Shown here piece after piece: positions 1-7,448 of a stretch of 17,232 nucleotides of DNA. The notes beneath the pieces are model-generated. The model saw only the letters and a list, made by a program, of their open reading frames with translations, was not told the origin of the DNA and did not search any database. Positions within the stretch are counted from its first letter, which is position 1. Every line of letters begins with the position of its first letter. The translations under genes and the position numbers were made by a program. Origin of the DNA: an uncultured Verrucomicrobia subdivision 3 bacterium (lineage in GTDB: Bacteria; Verrucomicrobiota; Verrucomicrobiae; Limisphaerales; UBA11358). The DNA lies in assembly GCA_903847285.1 (NCBI GenBank), contig CAINDH010000121.1:1-17232 (forward strand). The letters are read 5' to 3'.

Positions 1-87
1 CTGGAAAGACTGGGATGCGGCGCTGACTATGTGAAGATCCAAGAATCAGAACAAATCTGTCGATGCAACTTCGTAACCAGGAAATAA
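1..87 (+). CDS. C-terminal tail of an unidentified gene (partial)
   Basis: The first reading frame is open from the window edge to TAA at 85-87 and encodes 28 residues, including GADYVKIQESEQICRCNF. The phrase 'LGCGADYVKI' recalls the 'LGANYV' stretches of small envelope proteins, but this is too short to assign. It is not recognised. It may simply be a random open stretch at the edge; the sequence left of the window would decide. Confidence 0.3.
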   Translation: MERLGCGADYVKIQESEQICRCNFVTRK

Positions 88-268
88 ATAATCCTTCTTG
101 ACGCCCGTCGCCGTTCTAAGAAAGATACTCCCCGCACTCCATGTGTAAACAGGGATCGTTTAGAAGTCTCATTGAAAGCATGCGCGTGAAAGCAAAGCAC
201 CCTGACCGGCGAAATTTAGCATCCCAAACTGATCATCCAAATCGCCACGGCCAATTGGCCTTACCCCT

Positions 269-667
269 ATGAAACGTGACATGGAACTGATTCGGCAGAT
301 ACTTCACAGCGCCGAGGCACTTGAGTTTATAGATAGTGAGCCTTATGAGCGATATTGGGGGAAAACGCATAGTGAGGTTTACCAGATTGCTCTTATGAAA
401 GATGCAGGATTGGTAGATGCAGATATAAAAACTACCGCAGGCATTCCTTCCGAAGCGACGATTATCAGGCTTACTTGGGCTGGTCACGACTTTTTGGATT
501 CGTCCCGCGATAGCAAGATTTGGAATCTGGCTGTTGAAAATATAATTAAGCCGGGTGCGTCCTGGTCGTTCTCGATTCTAGTTGAGTGGTTGAAGCAGGA
601 AGCACGCAAACGTTTGCTTGGGTGTCCGATTACAAGTTGCGAAAGCATTACACACGATACTGTATGA
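269..667 (+). CDS. DUF2513 domain protein
   Basis: A small soluble protein of 132 residues. It opens with MKRDMELIRQIL and carries IRLTWAGHDFLDSSRD at residues 66-81, followed by a W-rich SFSILVEWLKQEARKRLLG segment. These are hallmarks of the DUF2513 family, whose members are about 110-130 residues, often occur in phage-related or accessory DNA, and have no settled function. The ATG at 269 was chosen because family members start with this same MKRDM-type N-terminus; no Shine-Dalgarno is visible. The last ~14 residues look like a non-conserved extension. The stop overlaps the next start (ATGA at 664-667), so the two genes are probably co-transcribed and translationally coupled. Base composition is AT-rich compared with genes further right, which fits acquisition. 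Family assignment is from recognised motifs; function is unknown. Confidence 0.8.
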   Translation: MKRDMELIRQILHSAEALEFIDSEPYERYWGKTHSEVYQIALMKDAGLVDADIKTTAGIPSEATIIRLTWAGHDFLDSSRDSKIWNLAVENIIKPGASWSFSILVEWLKQEARKRLLGCPITSCESITHDTV

Positions 668-1908
668 GAATAATAGCCGTTCTGTATTTTTCATCACTTG
701 TAAGCATCATTCTACTTTCTGGATGCGCGTCTGCACCACAAACTGGCTGCTCTCCCAAAATGGCATGGTATAAACCAGGAACAAGTGCGGAAGAACGAAG
801 GCGTGATTTGGCCGAATGCCAATATGCATCATTGGTAAATGGAAGAAGTTATTCACCAATTCCTGCGAATGATGCTGGGGCAGCGATTGCCTTAGGTGTC
901 CTTGCTTCTTCGGCGGAAAACTCCCGGCAAAATCAAATAGTCCAAACGTGCATGACAGCGAAGGGCTATTCCCTGATAAATACAAATTCACCTTTGTTGA
1001 AAATTGTGCCCATTGCAAGCATGACAGCAGAGCAGAATAAGGATGCGATTGAAAAAAAATTCACGGCCAAAGCAGAAAGTGGGGATGCCGATGCCCAATA
1101 CCAACTTGGATGTTGTTATTACACTGGTGATTTCGGTTTTACGAAGGATTTAACACAGGCTATAAAATGGTATCAGAAAGCAGCCGACCAGAATTATCCC
1201 AATATGCAATTTCCTTTGGCTTCTGCCTATACCCAGCGAGGTATTCTGGATCAGAGGAACGGCAACTCTGACGGAGCAATAGCTGATTTCAATAAAGCCA
1301 TTGAAATTAAACCAGATCTTACTGAAGTTTATTGTGCTCGCGGTTTCGTGAAGCAATGTAAAGGCGATTTCGATGGGGCATTAATCGATTACAATAAAGT
1401 TATTGAGATGAATCCAAGACTGGCGATTGCGTATTTCACCAGAGGGTTCCTCAATTACGATTTACATAAATTCATGGATGCTTTGTCTGATTTTTACAAG
1501 GCGCGAGAATTGGGTTTAGAGGCCAAATGCCAAGACTATTCCCTTTACTACACTTGGTTGATTCGTGTGCGGTTGGGCGAACAAGACTCTGCTAACAAAG
1601 AATTACAATCATATCTGGATAACCGTAAAACCGGAACCTCCAATGAGTGGCCGCCAAAAATCGCCCGCTTACTAGTGGCACAAATAACCGAATCGGACTT
1701 TTTCAAGGCGGCTGAAAATCCGGACCTGCAAACAAGCAAGAAGCAATATTGTGAGGCATATTTTTATGCGGGGTCAAAACGGCTTATTGAAGGAGACAAA
1801 ATAACCGCCAAAGAATACTTCGAGAAATCTCTCGCGACGGGATGTAAAGAAATGACCGAATACAATAGCGCATCAGCAGAGTTAAAGTCATTGGAAACAT
1901 CAAAATAG
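664..1908 (+). CDS. Sel1/TPR-repeat lipoprotein
   Basis: A 414-residue envelope protein. The start at 664 was preferred to upstream GTG options because it gives a clean lipoprotein signal: a hydrophobic stretch ending in LLSGC, with Cys21 as the lipidated residue. Residues 30-110 hold several cysteines. Residues ~138-175 form a Sel1-like repeat (ESGDADAQYQLG...AIKWYQKAA). Residues ~185-286 form about three tetratricopeptide repeats with the usual A..DFNKAIE.NP phrasing. The C-terminal part (NEWPPKIARLLV... CEAYFYAGSKRLIEGDKITAKEYFEKSLATGC) matches the capping region common in TPR lipoproteins. TPR arrays bind other proteins, so a scaffold role at a membrane is likely, but the partner cannot be named. 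It overlaps the DUF2513 gene by 4 bases and shares its AT-rich composition (24 G/C of 60 at 1261-1320). No counterpart of known specific function was recognised. Confidence 0.85.
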   Translation: MRIIAVLYFSSLVSIILLSGCASAPQTGCSPKMAWYKPGTSAEERRRDLAECQYASLVNGRSYSPIPANDAGAAIALGVLASSAENSRQNQIVQTCMTAKGYSLINTNSPLLKIVPIASMTAEQNKDAIEKKFTAKAESGDADAQYQLGCCYYTGDFGFTKDLTQAIKWYQKAADQNYPNMQFPLASAYTQRGILDQRNGNSDGAIADFNKAIEIKPDLTEVYCARGFVKQCKGDFDGALIDYNKVIEMNPRLAIAYFTRGFLNYDLHKFMDALSDFYKARELGLEAKCQDYSLYYTWLIRVRLGEQDSANKELQSYLDNRKTGTSNEWPPKIARLLVAQITESDFFKAAENPDLQTSKKQYCEAYFYAGSKRLIEGDKITAKEYFEKSLATGCKEMTEYNSASAELKSLETSK

Positions 1909-2347
1909 ACTGATAGGAAATTGCTTTTCTTGCGGGCTTATTTATTTGACTGCGTGCGGGTGAATGAAATTACAACTTTTCTGGCGCGGGCGCGTCGGTG
2001 GGTGTATGGTTTTCTGCACACCGGCATGGACAGTTGCGGGGGCTGGTGGATGCGGCGAAGTCGGCGAAAAATCAGGAAATGCCAAAAAAAAACTCCTGAC
2101 AATTCCTGACCAGAAAAATTCGTTTTGATGCGTGTTAGTGCGTAAGTGGAAAAATGCGACATGAAAAATCGTCAATGTTTACGGATCGAATAGCAAGGAC
2201 ACGCAAAACGGCAAAGGCTTCGATTCCCTTCACCCGCTCCAAGCCTCCAATCTTCCATGCCGCTGATTTTTCCGCCGGAACAAACGTTTTAAAAACTTTT
2301 CGTGCGTTCACGCGTGGTTTCAAATATGAATATTGAAACCAATTCCC
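1909..2347. other. Intergenic region without a convincing gene
   Basis: About 440 bases between the TPR lipoprotein and the DUF1080 gene. Short open frames exist on both strands (about 60-77 codons) but they overlap each other, are rich in Arg or Pro, and show no domain or signal peptide, so they were not called. Visible structure: two near-identical 10-base units ending CCTGAC side by side at 2091-2110, the complementary TCAGGAA at 2072-2078 after which comes a run of nine A, and an inverted repeat at 2316-2340 listed separately. Composition changes from AT-rich on the left towards the GC-richer backbone on the right, so a boundary of acquired DNA could lie here. No tRNA, integrase or insertion sequence was seen. 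Confidence 0.5.
2316..2340. promoter_or_regulatory. Inverted repeat upstream of the DUF1080 gene, possible operator
   Basis: GGTTTC at 2316-2321, one unpaired A, then AATAT pairs with ATATT and GAAACC at 2330-2340 around a two-base GA centre. This gives eleven pairs with one bulged base. It ends 7 bases before the ATG at 2348 (34 before the alternative ATG at 2375). In DNA it could be an operator; in RNA the hairpin would sit on the ribosome landing site. No second copy was noticed in the window. Confidence 0.35.
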
Positions 2348-3802
2348 ATGAAACTGCGTCCTACCAACTCAACTATGACCTCGCACATTTTTCGTCGCTC
2401 CGCCTTCGTCGCCATTTCAGTTGGCATTTTTTCGATTAGCGTCTTCGCCCAGGACGGCTGGGTGAATCTGTTTAACGGCACAAACCTCAATGGCTGGGAG
2501 CGGCATAGCGGCGCGGCAAAATACTTCGTTGAAGACGGCATGATTGTCGGCGAGTCGGTGACGAACACTGGTAATAGCTTTCTCTGCCCGGTCAAATCTT
2601 ACGGCGATTTCGAGTTGGAGTTGGATTACAACGTGAATGCAGGCTTGAACTCTGGTGTGCAATTTCGCAGTGATCTATTTCCGGCCGCGCACGACATAAA
2701 TGTTGACGGCAAAACCATTCATCTCCCGGCGGATCGTTTGCACGGCTATCAGTGCGAGATTGATATGGACACAAACCGCAACCGGATGTGGACGGCGGGC
2801 ATCTACGACGAGATGCGGCGCGACTGGTTGTTCCCGGGAAAAATCGCCGGCCTCGCCACGAACTTCACTTTGCAAGGTCGCACCGTCAGCAAGCCGGGCG
2901 AATGGAATCATCTCCGCATCCTCTGCGTCGGCACGTCTATCAAGACGTGGCTCAATGGCGAACCGCGCGCTGATTTTTGCGATGCGATGACCTTCAGCGG
3001 GCGCATCGGTTTGCAAGTTCACGGAATCAGCCGGGACGCGAGCAAGATTGGCCTGCACGTAAAATTCCGCAACATCCGGCTGCGTGAAATCATTGCTGGA
3101 AACAATACGTTATCCGCTGACGAACAGCGGGCGGGTTGGAAGTTATTGTGGGATGGAAAAACTTCCGACGGCTGGCGCAGTGCAAAGTCGCAAAATTTTC
3201 CGACGCACGGCTGGACGATGCGCGATGGTGTGCTGACGGTTCACGACAATAAGGGAGAAGAATCTGCGGGTGGCGGCGATATCATCACGCGCCAGCGTTA
3301 CACCGATTTTGAACTCATGGCGGATTTTAAAATCACGCCCGGCGCGAACAGCGGTATCAAAATTTTTGTCCAGCCGGCAATTTCGCCGATTGATAAAAAG
3401 ACCGGCGAGAAAACTGCCGTCGGCTCGGCTATAGGCTGCGAGTTTCAAATCCTCGACGACGCGCTCCATCCTGACGCCAAGCTCGGCAAGGACGGCGATC
3501 GCACCATCGGCTCTCTCTACGACCTGATGCCCGCGCCCAAGGACAAAAAAGTTTTGCCGGTGGGCGAGTGGAATCACGCGCGGATTTTATCGCGCGGTAA
3601 ACACGTGGAGTTCTGGCTGAACGATCATAAGACTTTGGAATTCGAGCGCGGTTCGGAAGCGTTTCGCGCGCTCGTGGCCGAGAGTAAATACAAAAACATT
3701 CCCGACTTCGGCGAATGGGCGGATGGCCACATTCTATTGCAGGAACATGGCAATGAAGTTTCCTATCGCAACGTCAAGATTCGTGTGTTGTCGGCAAAAT
3801 AA
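2348..3802 (+). CDS. Exported tandem DUF1080 (3-keto-disaccharide hydrolase family) protein
   Basis: A 484-residue secreted protein. After a hydrophobic segment (residues ~18-35, likely cleaved near SVFAQ) come two homologous concanavalin-like beta-sandwich modules, residues ~37-247 and ~260-481. Each shows 'LFNG/LWDGK..DGW', a GWE/GWT-type strand, 'NSGV/NSGI' (GLNSGVQFR and GANSGIKIF) and 'GEWNH.RI' followed by a WLN motif. This is the DUF1080 family, members of which cleave 3-keto-glucosides made by Gfo/Idh oxidoreductases. Such a Tat-exported oxidoreductase follows 24 bases downstream, so a shared periplasmic 3-keto-glycoside pathway is likely; the actual sugar is unknown. Start: an in-frame TTG at 2333 lies inside the inverted repeat and is less likely. 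ATG 2348 is used, and ATG 2375 also leaves a good signal peptide. No Shine-Dalgarno precedes any of them. Whether both modules are catalytic cannot be judged. Confidence 0.85.
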   Translation: MKLRPTNSTMTSHIFRRSAFVAISVGIFSISVFAQDGWVNLFNGTNLNGWERHSGAAKYFVEDGMIVGESVTNTGNSFLCPVKSYGDFELELDYNVNAGLNSGVQFRSDLFPAAHDINVDGKTIHLPADRLHGYQCEIDMDTNRNRMWTAGIYDEMRRDWLFPGKIAGLATNFTLQGRTVSKPGEWNHLRILCVGTSIKTWLNGEPRADFCDAMTFSGRIGLQVHGISRDASKIGLHVKFRNIRLREIIAGNNTLSADEQRAGWKLLWDGKTSDGWRSAKSQNFPTHGWTMRDGVLTVHDNKGEESAGGGDIITRQRYTDFELMADFKITPGANSGIKIFVQPAISPIDKKTGEKTAVGSAIGCEFQILDDALHPDAKLGKDGDRTIGSLYDLMPAPKDKKVLPVGEWNHARILSRGKHVEFWLNDHKTLEFERGSEAFRALVAESKYKNIPDFGEWADGHILLQEHGNEVSYRNVKIRVLSAK

Positions 3803-3826
3803 ATTCAACCCTGACTATTTTACAAA

Positions 3827-5257
3827 ATGAAATCCAAAGTTCGTCTAGGCCAAAACCAATTGGCTCGCCGGTCATTTCTCAAACGCGTCCTCGCGGCCGG
3901 TGTCGCCGCTCCATTCGCGCCGCAGTTAATCTTTGCCCAAGCGGGCAAGGCTTCGCCGAATGAGCGCGTGAACGTCGCAGTCATCGGCATCGGCAATCGT
4001 CCCGCGGAGGTCATTGCCGCTTTCGACAAGACCGGCCTCGCGAACTTCGTTGCGTTCTGCGACGTGGATATGGGCGCCGCGCACACGCTTAAGACCTTGG
4101 AGAAGTTTCCGAAAGTGCCGCGTTTTCAGAACGCGGAAAAAATGTTCGACCAGCTGGGGAAGAAAATTGATGCGGTTCTAGTCGGCACGCCGGACTTCGC
4201 GCATTTCCCAAACGTGATGCTTGCGCTGATGCACGGCAAGCATGTCTATGTCGAAAAGCCGATGGCGCACACTTTCCGTGAAGTTGAGCTGATGATGGCA
4301 GCGGAAAAGAAATTCAACCTCGCTTGCCAGATGGGCAATCAAGGTCACTCCGAGGCGAACTATTTTCAGTTCAAAGCCTGGACGGACGCGGGCATCATCA
4401 AGAACGTAACGAAAATCACGGCGTTCATGAACGGCAAGCGCCGCTGGCATGGCCTGAAGGTGGACGGCTATCTCCCCAAGCAGCAAATCCCCGCGACACT
4501 CGATTGGGATCGCTGGCTCGCAACCGCGCCAACACACGAATATAACACCGGCTACATCAACGGTGAGTGGCGCTCGTGGTTTGAGTTCGGCAACGGTGCT
4601 CTCGGTGATTGGGGCGCGCACATCTTCGACACCTGTCACGAATTTTTGGAACTCGGCCTCCCCACGGAAGTCAACGCCGTGAAGCTCGACGGCTATAGCC
4701 CGTTGATCTTCCCGCAGGCTTCCACGCTGGCCTTCAAGTTCGCCGCGCGCGGCACGAAACCGCCGGTGGAAATGACTTGGTATGACGGGCAGGAAAATTT
4801 GCCGCCCTTGCCGGATAATTTTGGAGAGGCCCCGCTCGATCCAAACATCCCGCCGCCGTCCAATGCGGCCACTGTGTCAGACGCGAAGAAAAAGCCGATT
4901 GGCAAAGTGATTTACGGCGAGGGTCTAACGTTCAAAGGCGGTAGCCATGGTGCGATTTTGAAAACGATTCCGGAAAACGCGGAAAAGGACTTAAAACTCC
5001 CGGTGGTGCCGAAGAGCCCCTCCAATCATTTTAAAAACTTTCTGCTGGCGGCCAAGGGGCAGGAGAAATGCCGCTCGTCATTCGCGATCGCTGGCCCGTT
5101 GTGCCAGACGATGGCATTGGGAATCATCGCCCAGCGCGTCAACGCTAAACTGGAATTTGACGCGCTGAAAAAACAAATCACAAACCACGAAGTTGCCAAC
5201 GGCTTGCTTGTCGGGCCGCCGCCGCGCAAGGGCTGGGAACAGTTTTACAAAGTGTAG
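3827..5257 (+). CDS. Tat-exported Gfo/Idh/MocA family oxidoreductase
   Basis: A 476-residue NAD(P)-dependent sugar or polyol oxidoreductase. The N-terminus has a twin-arginine signal, RRSFLKR at residues 14-20, then a hydrophobic stretch to about residue 39, so it should be exported folded with its cofactor. The Rossmann fold starts with VIGIGNR (Gly54, Gly56). Family landmarks follow: EKP at 143-145 and GDWGAHIFD at 260-268, where His265 and Asp268 fit the family's usual catalytic area. The C-terminal part includes SPSNHFKNFLLA, typical of the substrate-domain tail. It lies 24 bases after the DUF1080 gene on the same strand, which suggests oxidation of a glycoside at C3 followed by cleavage of the keto-sugar. 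Substrate and direction are inferred from that pairing only. The stop codon lies inside a hairpin (5255-5295). Confidence 0.9.
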   Translation: MKSKVRLGQNQLARRSFLKRVLAAGVAAPFAPQLIFAQAGKASPNERVNVAVIGIGNRPAEVIAAFDKTGLANFVAFCDVDMGAAHTLKTLEKFPKVPRFQNAEKMFDQLGKKIDAVLVGTPDFAHFPNVMLALMHGKHVYVEKPMAHTFREVELMMAAEKKFNLACQMGNQGHSEANYFQFKAWTDAGIIKNVTKITAFMNGKRRWHGLKVDGYLPKQQIPATLDWDRWLATAPTHEYNTGYINGEWRSWFEFGNGALGDWGAHIFDTCHEFLELGLPTEVNAVKLDGYSPLIFPQASTLAFKFAARGTKPPVEMTWYDGQENLPPLPDNFGEAPLDPNIPPPSNAATVSDAKKKPIGKVIYGEGLTFKGGSHGAILKTIPENAEKDLKLPVVPKSPSNHFKNFLLAAKGQEKCRSSFAIAGPLCQTMALGIIAQRVNAKLEFDALKKQITNHEVANGLLVGPPPRKGWEQFYKV

Positions 5258-5295
5258 CCCCGGCTTTGACCGCTGAGTGTGTTAAGCCGCGGCTA
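5255..5295 (+). terminator. Hairpin after the Gfo/Idh gene, possible terminator
   Basis: TAGCCCCGGCTT at 5255-5266 pairs with AAGCCGCGGCTA at 5284-5295 over 12 positions with one mismatch and a 17-base loop. It begins at the stop codon of the oxidoreductase gene. Only a short T stretch (cacttt) follows, so it is not a textbook intrinsic terminator, but the placement at a gene end facing a convergent gene fits that role. Confidence 0.4.
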
Positions 5296-5340
5296 TCACT
5301 TTGTCGCATGGCCAATTTCAGTCGCGCGAAAGATTCCGCC

Positions 5341-5366
5341 GCCGGACGCTGCGCCCAGCGTCCGGC
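5341..5366. terminator. Perfect 11-bp hairpin between convergent genes
   Basis: GCCGGACGCTG at 5341-5351 and CAGCGTCCGGC at 5356-5366 are exact reverse complements with a 4-base CGCC loop. The hairpin lies 20 bases after the cheA stop, reading on the minus strand. Long T runs are missing on both sides. It may end cheA transcription, or be one copy of a dispersed GC-rich palindromic repeat; one window cannot separate these. Confidence 0.45.
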
Positions 5367-5385
5367 TCGTGTTTAAAAATGCTTC

Positions 5386-7362
5386 CTAGTTCAAACCCGT
5401 TGGCATTTGGGCATCTAGATTAACCAGCGCGCTTACGTCGAGAATCAACCCCACGCGTCCGTCGCCGAGAATCGCTGCGCCGGCAAGCATCCGGTTTTTA
5501 TGCACCATCATGTCGTTGAGATTTTTGATGACGACTTCCTGTTTGTGCAACAGCGCGTCCACGAGGATACAGCGCACATTCGCGCCGGATTCAACCACCA
5601 CGGCGATACCGTTGGTGATTTCACTGGCGGGCTGGCCAAAAGTTTCGCCCAGCCGCAGTAGCGGGATGAGCCTCCCGCGCACGTTCACGACCTCGGCGCG
5701 GTTTTGGATGCGTGACACCATGCTGGCTACTGGGCGGAACGATTCGCGCACCGAGAGCGTGGGGATGATGTAGCGCTCCTCGCCCACTTTCACGATGAAG
5801 CCGTCAATGATGGCGAGCGTTAGCGGCAGGCTGATTTTAAACTTTGTGCCCTGGCCGAGTTTGGATTCAATCTCTACGCGTCCACGCAGGCGCTCGATGT
5901 TGCGGCGCACCACGTCGAGCCCCACGCCGCGTCCGGAAAGGTCGGTGACTTTTTCCGCCGTGGAAAAACCGGCGGCGAAAATGAATTTGAAAACATCCTC
6001 GTCTGCCAGCACGTCGTCGGGTGTGGCCAGTCCGCGCTCGATGGCTTTCTTCAAAATCCGTTCGCGGCTCAAGCCCGAGCCGTCGTCCTCCACTTCCACG
6101 ACGATGTTGCCACCTTGGTGATAAGCGCGCAGATGCAGCGTGCCCATTTCCGGTTTACCGGCAGCGGCGCGTTTCTCCGGTGTTTCGAGTCCGTGATCCA
6201 TGGAATTACGGATCATGTGGAGCAGGGGATCGTTCAGCTCATCTACCACGCCGCGATCCAGCTCGGTATCTTCGCCGCTGGTAATGAATTGAACTTTTTT
6301 GTTTTGCTTCACGCCCAGGTCGCGCACAACGCGCGACATTTTTTGGAACACGCCGCGAATGGGGATCATGCGCAGCGACATGCTCACGCGCTGGAGTTCG
6401 CGGGTGATGCGATTGAGCTGCGCCACGTCGCGCGTGAACTGCGGTGCAAGTCCGGTCAAATTCGCGAAATGCTGGCTGACCAGCGATTGCGCGATGACCA
6501 TTTCGCCGACGAGGTCAAGCAAGCCGTCAAGCTTGCCGGTGTCCACTTTGACCACGGTGGATTGCTGGTTGGTCGAGGCTGGATCGCCGTTGCTTTCCGC
6601 AACTGGCGTAGGCTGTTGGGCGGTGGCGGCAGTTTCCAGTTTAGAAATTTCTTTCGCCGGCGCAGCAACTGGGTGCCGGCCATCAATCACATCCTGCGCC
6701 TCGCATTTCAACTGCGCGGTGGCAATGACAATGGGTTGCAGCGGAGTGGTTCCGGAAAGTTGTCCATCAATCACGTCCACAAATTGTTTTAGCACATCTC
6801 GCCCGCGCAAAATCAGGCCAATGACCGCACCATCAATTACGAGCTTGCCTTGGCGTGCCTGATCCAGCAGGGACTCGAGGACGTGTGCGAGGCGGTTGAT
6901 GGGGATGAGATTCAGAAAACCTGCGCCGCCTTTGAAGGTGTGGAACGCCCGGAAGACTGTGTTGAGCGTTTCGGAATTCTGCGGTTCGTTTTCAAGCACC
7001 AGCACGCCGTGTTCGATGTTGTCCAGATGTTCGCGCGACTCGTTGATGAATTCGCGGAGTAATTCTGCGTCGTCTGCAAGGTTAAGTTCGAGTGGCGGGG
7101 CTTCGGCGAGAATTTCCGCGTGCGGCGAAGCCTCGGCTTTTGCCGACGCGGCAGCTGCGGGCGCGGCAGGCGGCGCTACCAGAGGGAAACCATTAACCTC
7201 CGTCGCTTGCGCCTGCACGCGCGGCAGCAAATCATTTAACCAGGAAATATCTTCCGCCGAAAACGGATTGCCGGATTCGACGATAAGCACCAGTTTCTCC
7301 CACGCCTCGCCGCACATTTTTTCCAGTGCCGGCCGGCCGGTTTTGGATGCCTCATCGCGCAA
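5386..7362 (-). CDS. cheA: Chemotaxis histidine kinase CheA (5' end disrupted)
   Basis: CheA autophosphorylates and passes phosphate to CheY-type regulators under control of MCP receptors. Numbering from the TTG at 7362 (658 residues): Hpt domain ~92-205 with the phospho-acceptor in FHTFKGGAGFL (His141); low-complexity linker ~206-268 with no recognisable P2 domain; dimerisation helices ~270-345; ATPase domain with IRNSMDHG (Asn386), DDGSG (426-430) and GRGVGLD (477-483); CheW-like domain ~515-650. All catalytic motifs look intact. The true start is unclear. The frame stays open upstream to a stop at 7483-7485, with KLTNQFQSEVVGARANDS and following residues reading like genuine protein, but contains no ATG. 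The first ATG is at 7317. The coding sense seems to begin abruptly at ~7450, where a palindrome and an MCP stump lie. The gene therefore probably lost its original start codon by rearrangement or mis-assembly. No cheW, cheY or cheR is nearby. Confidence 0.85.
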   Translation of the reverse strand: MRDEASKTGRPALEKMCGEAWEKLVLIVESGNPFSAEDISWLNDLLPRVQAQATEVNGFPLVAPPAAPAAAASAKAEASPHAEILAEAPPLELNLADDAELLREFINESREHLDNIEHGVLVLENEPQNSETLNTVFRAFHTFKGGAGFLNLIPINRLAHVLESLLDQARQGKLVIDGAVIGLILRGRDVLKQFVDVIDGQLSGTTPLQPIVIATAQLKCEAQDVIDGRHPVAAPAKEISKLETAATAQQPTPVAESNGDPASTNQQSTVVKVDTGKLDGLLDLVGEMVIAQSLVSQHFANLTGLAPQFTRDVAQLNRITRELQRVSMSLRMIPIRGVFQKMSRVVRDLGVKQNKKVQFITSGEDTELDRGVVDELNDPLLHMIRNSMDHGLETPEKRAAAGKPEMGTLHLRAYHQGGNIVVEVEDDGSGLSRERILKKAIERGLATPDDVLADEDVFKFIFAAGFSTAEKVTDLSGRGVGLDVVRRNIERLRGRVEIESKLGQGTKFKISLPLTLAIIDGFIVKVGEERYIIPTLSVRESFRPVASMVSRIQNRAEVVNVRGRLIPLLRLGETFGQPASEITNGIAVVVESGANVRCILVDALLHKQEVVIKNLNDMMVHKNRMLAGAAILGDGRVGLILDVSALVNLDAQMPTGLN

Positions 7363-7448
7363 ATTGCCAATGAGGTCGAGGATGGGAAATTGCCCCGCTG
7401 AGTCATTGGCGCGCGCGCCGACAACTTCCGACTGGAACTGGTTGGTGA

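Noticed and set aside
98..129. TTGACG box followed by AAAGAT/GATACT as a promoter for the DUF2513 gene
   Set aside because: The -35 match is good, but the -10 candidates are poor and at uncertain spacing, and the start codon lies about 140 bases away.
586..663. Upstream extension of the TPR lipoprotein gene from a GTG
   Set aside because: It would bury the LLSGC lipoprotein signal behind 26 residues and overlap the DUF2513 gene deeply; the ATG at 664 gives a normal signal and an ATGA overlap.
1921..2336. Several 60-77-codon open frames on both strands in the gap before the DUF1080 gene
   Set aside because: They overlap one another, lack signal peptides, ribosome sites and domains, and have low-complexity Arg/Pro-rich translations.
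6115..6792. 225-codon open frame on the plus strand, opposite cheA
   Set aside because: It lies wholly inside cheA, has no recognisable domain, and is explained by the codon bias of the gene on the other strand.
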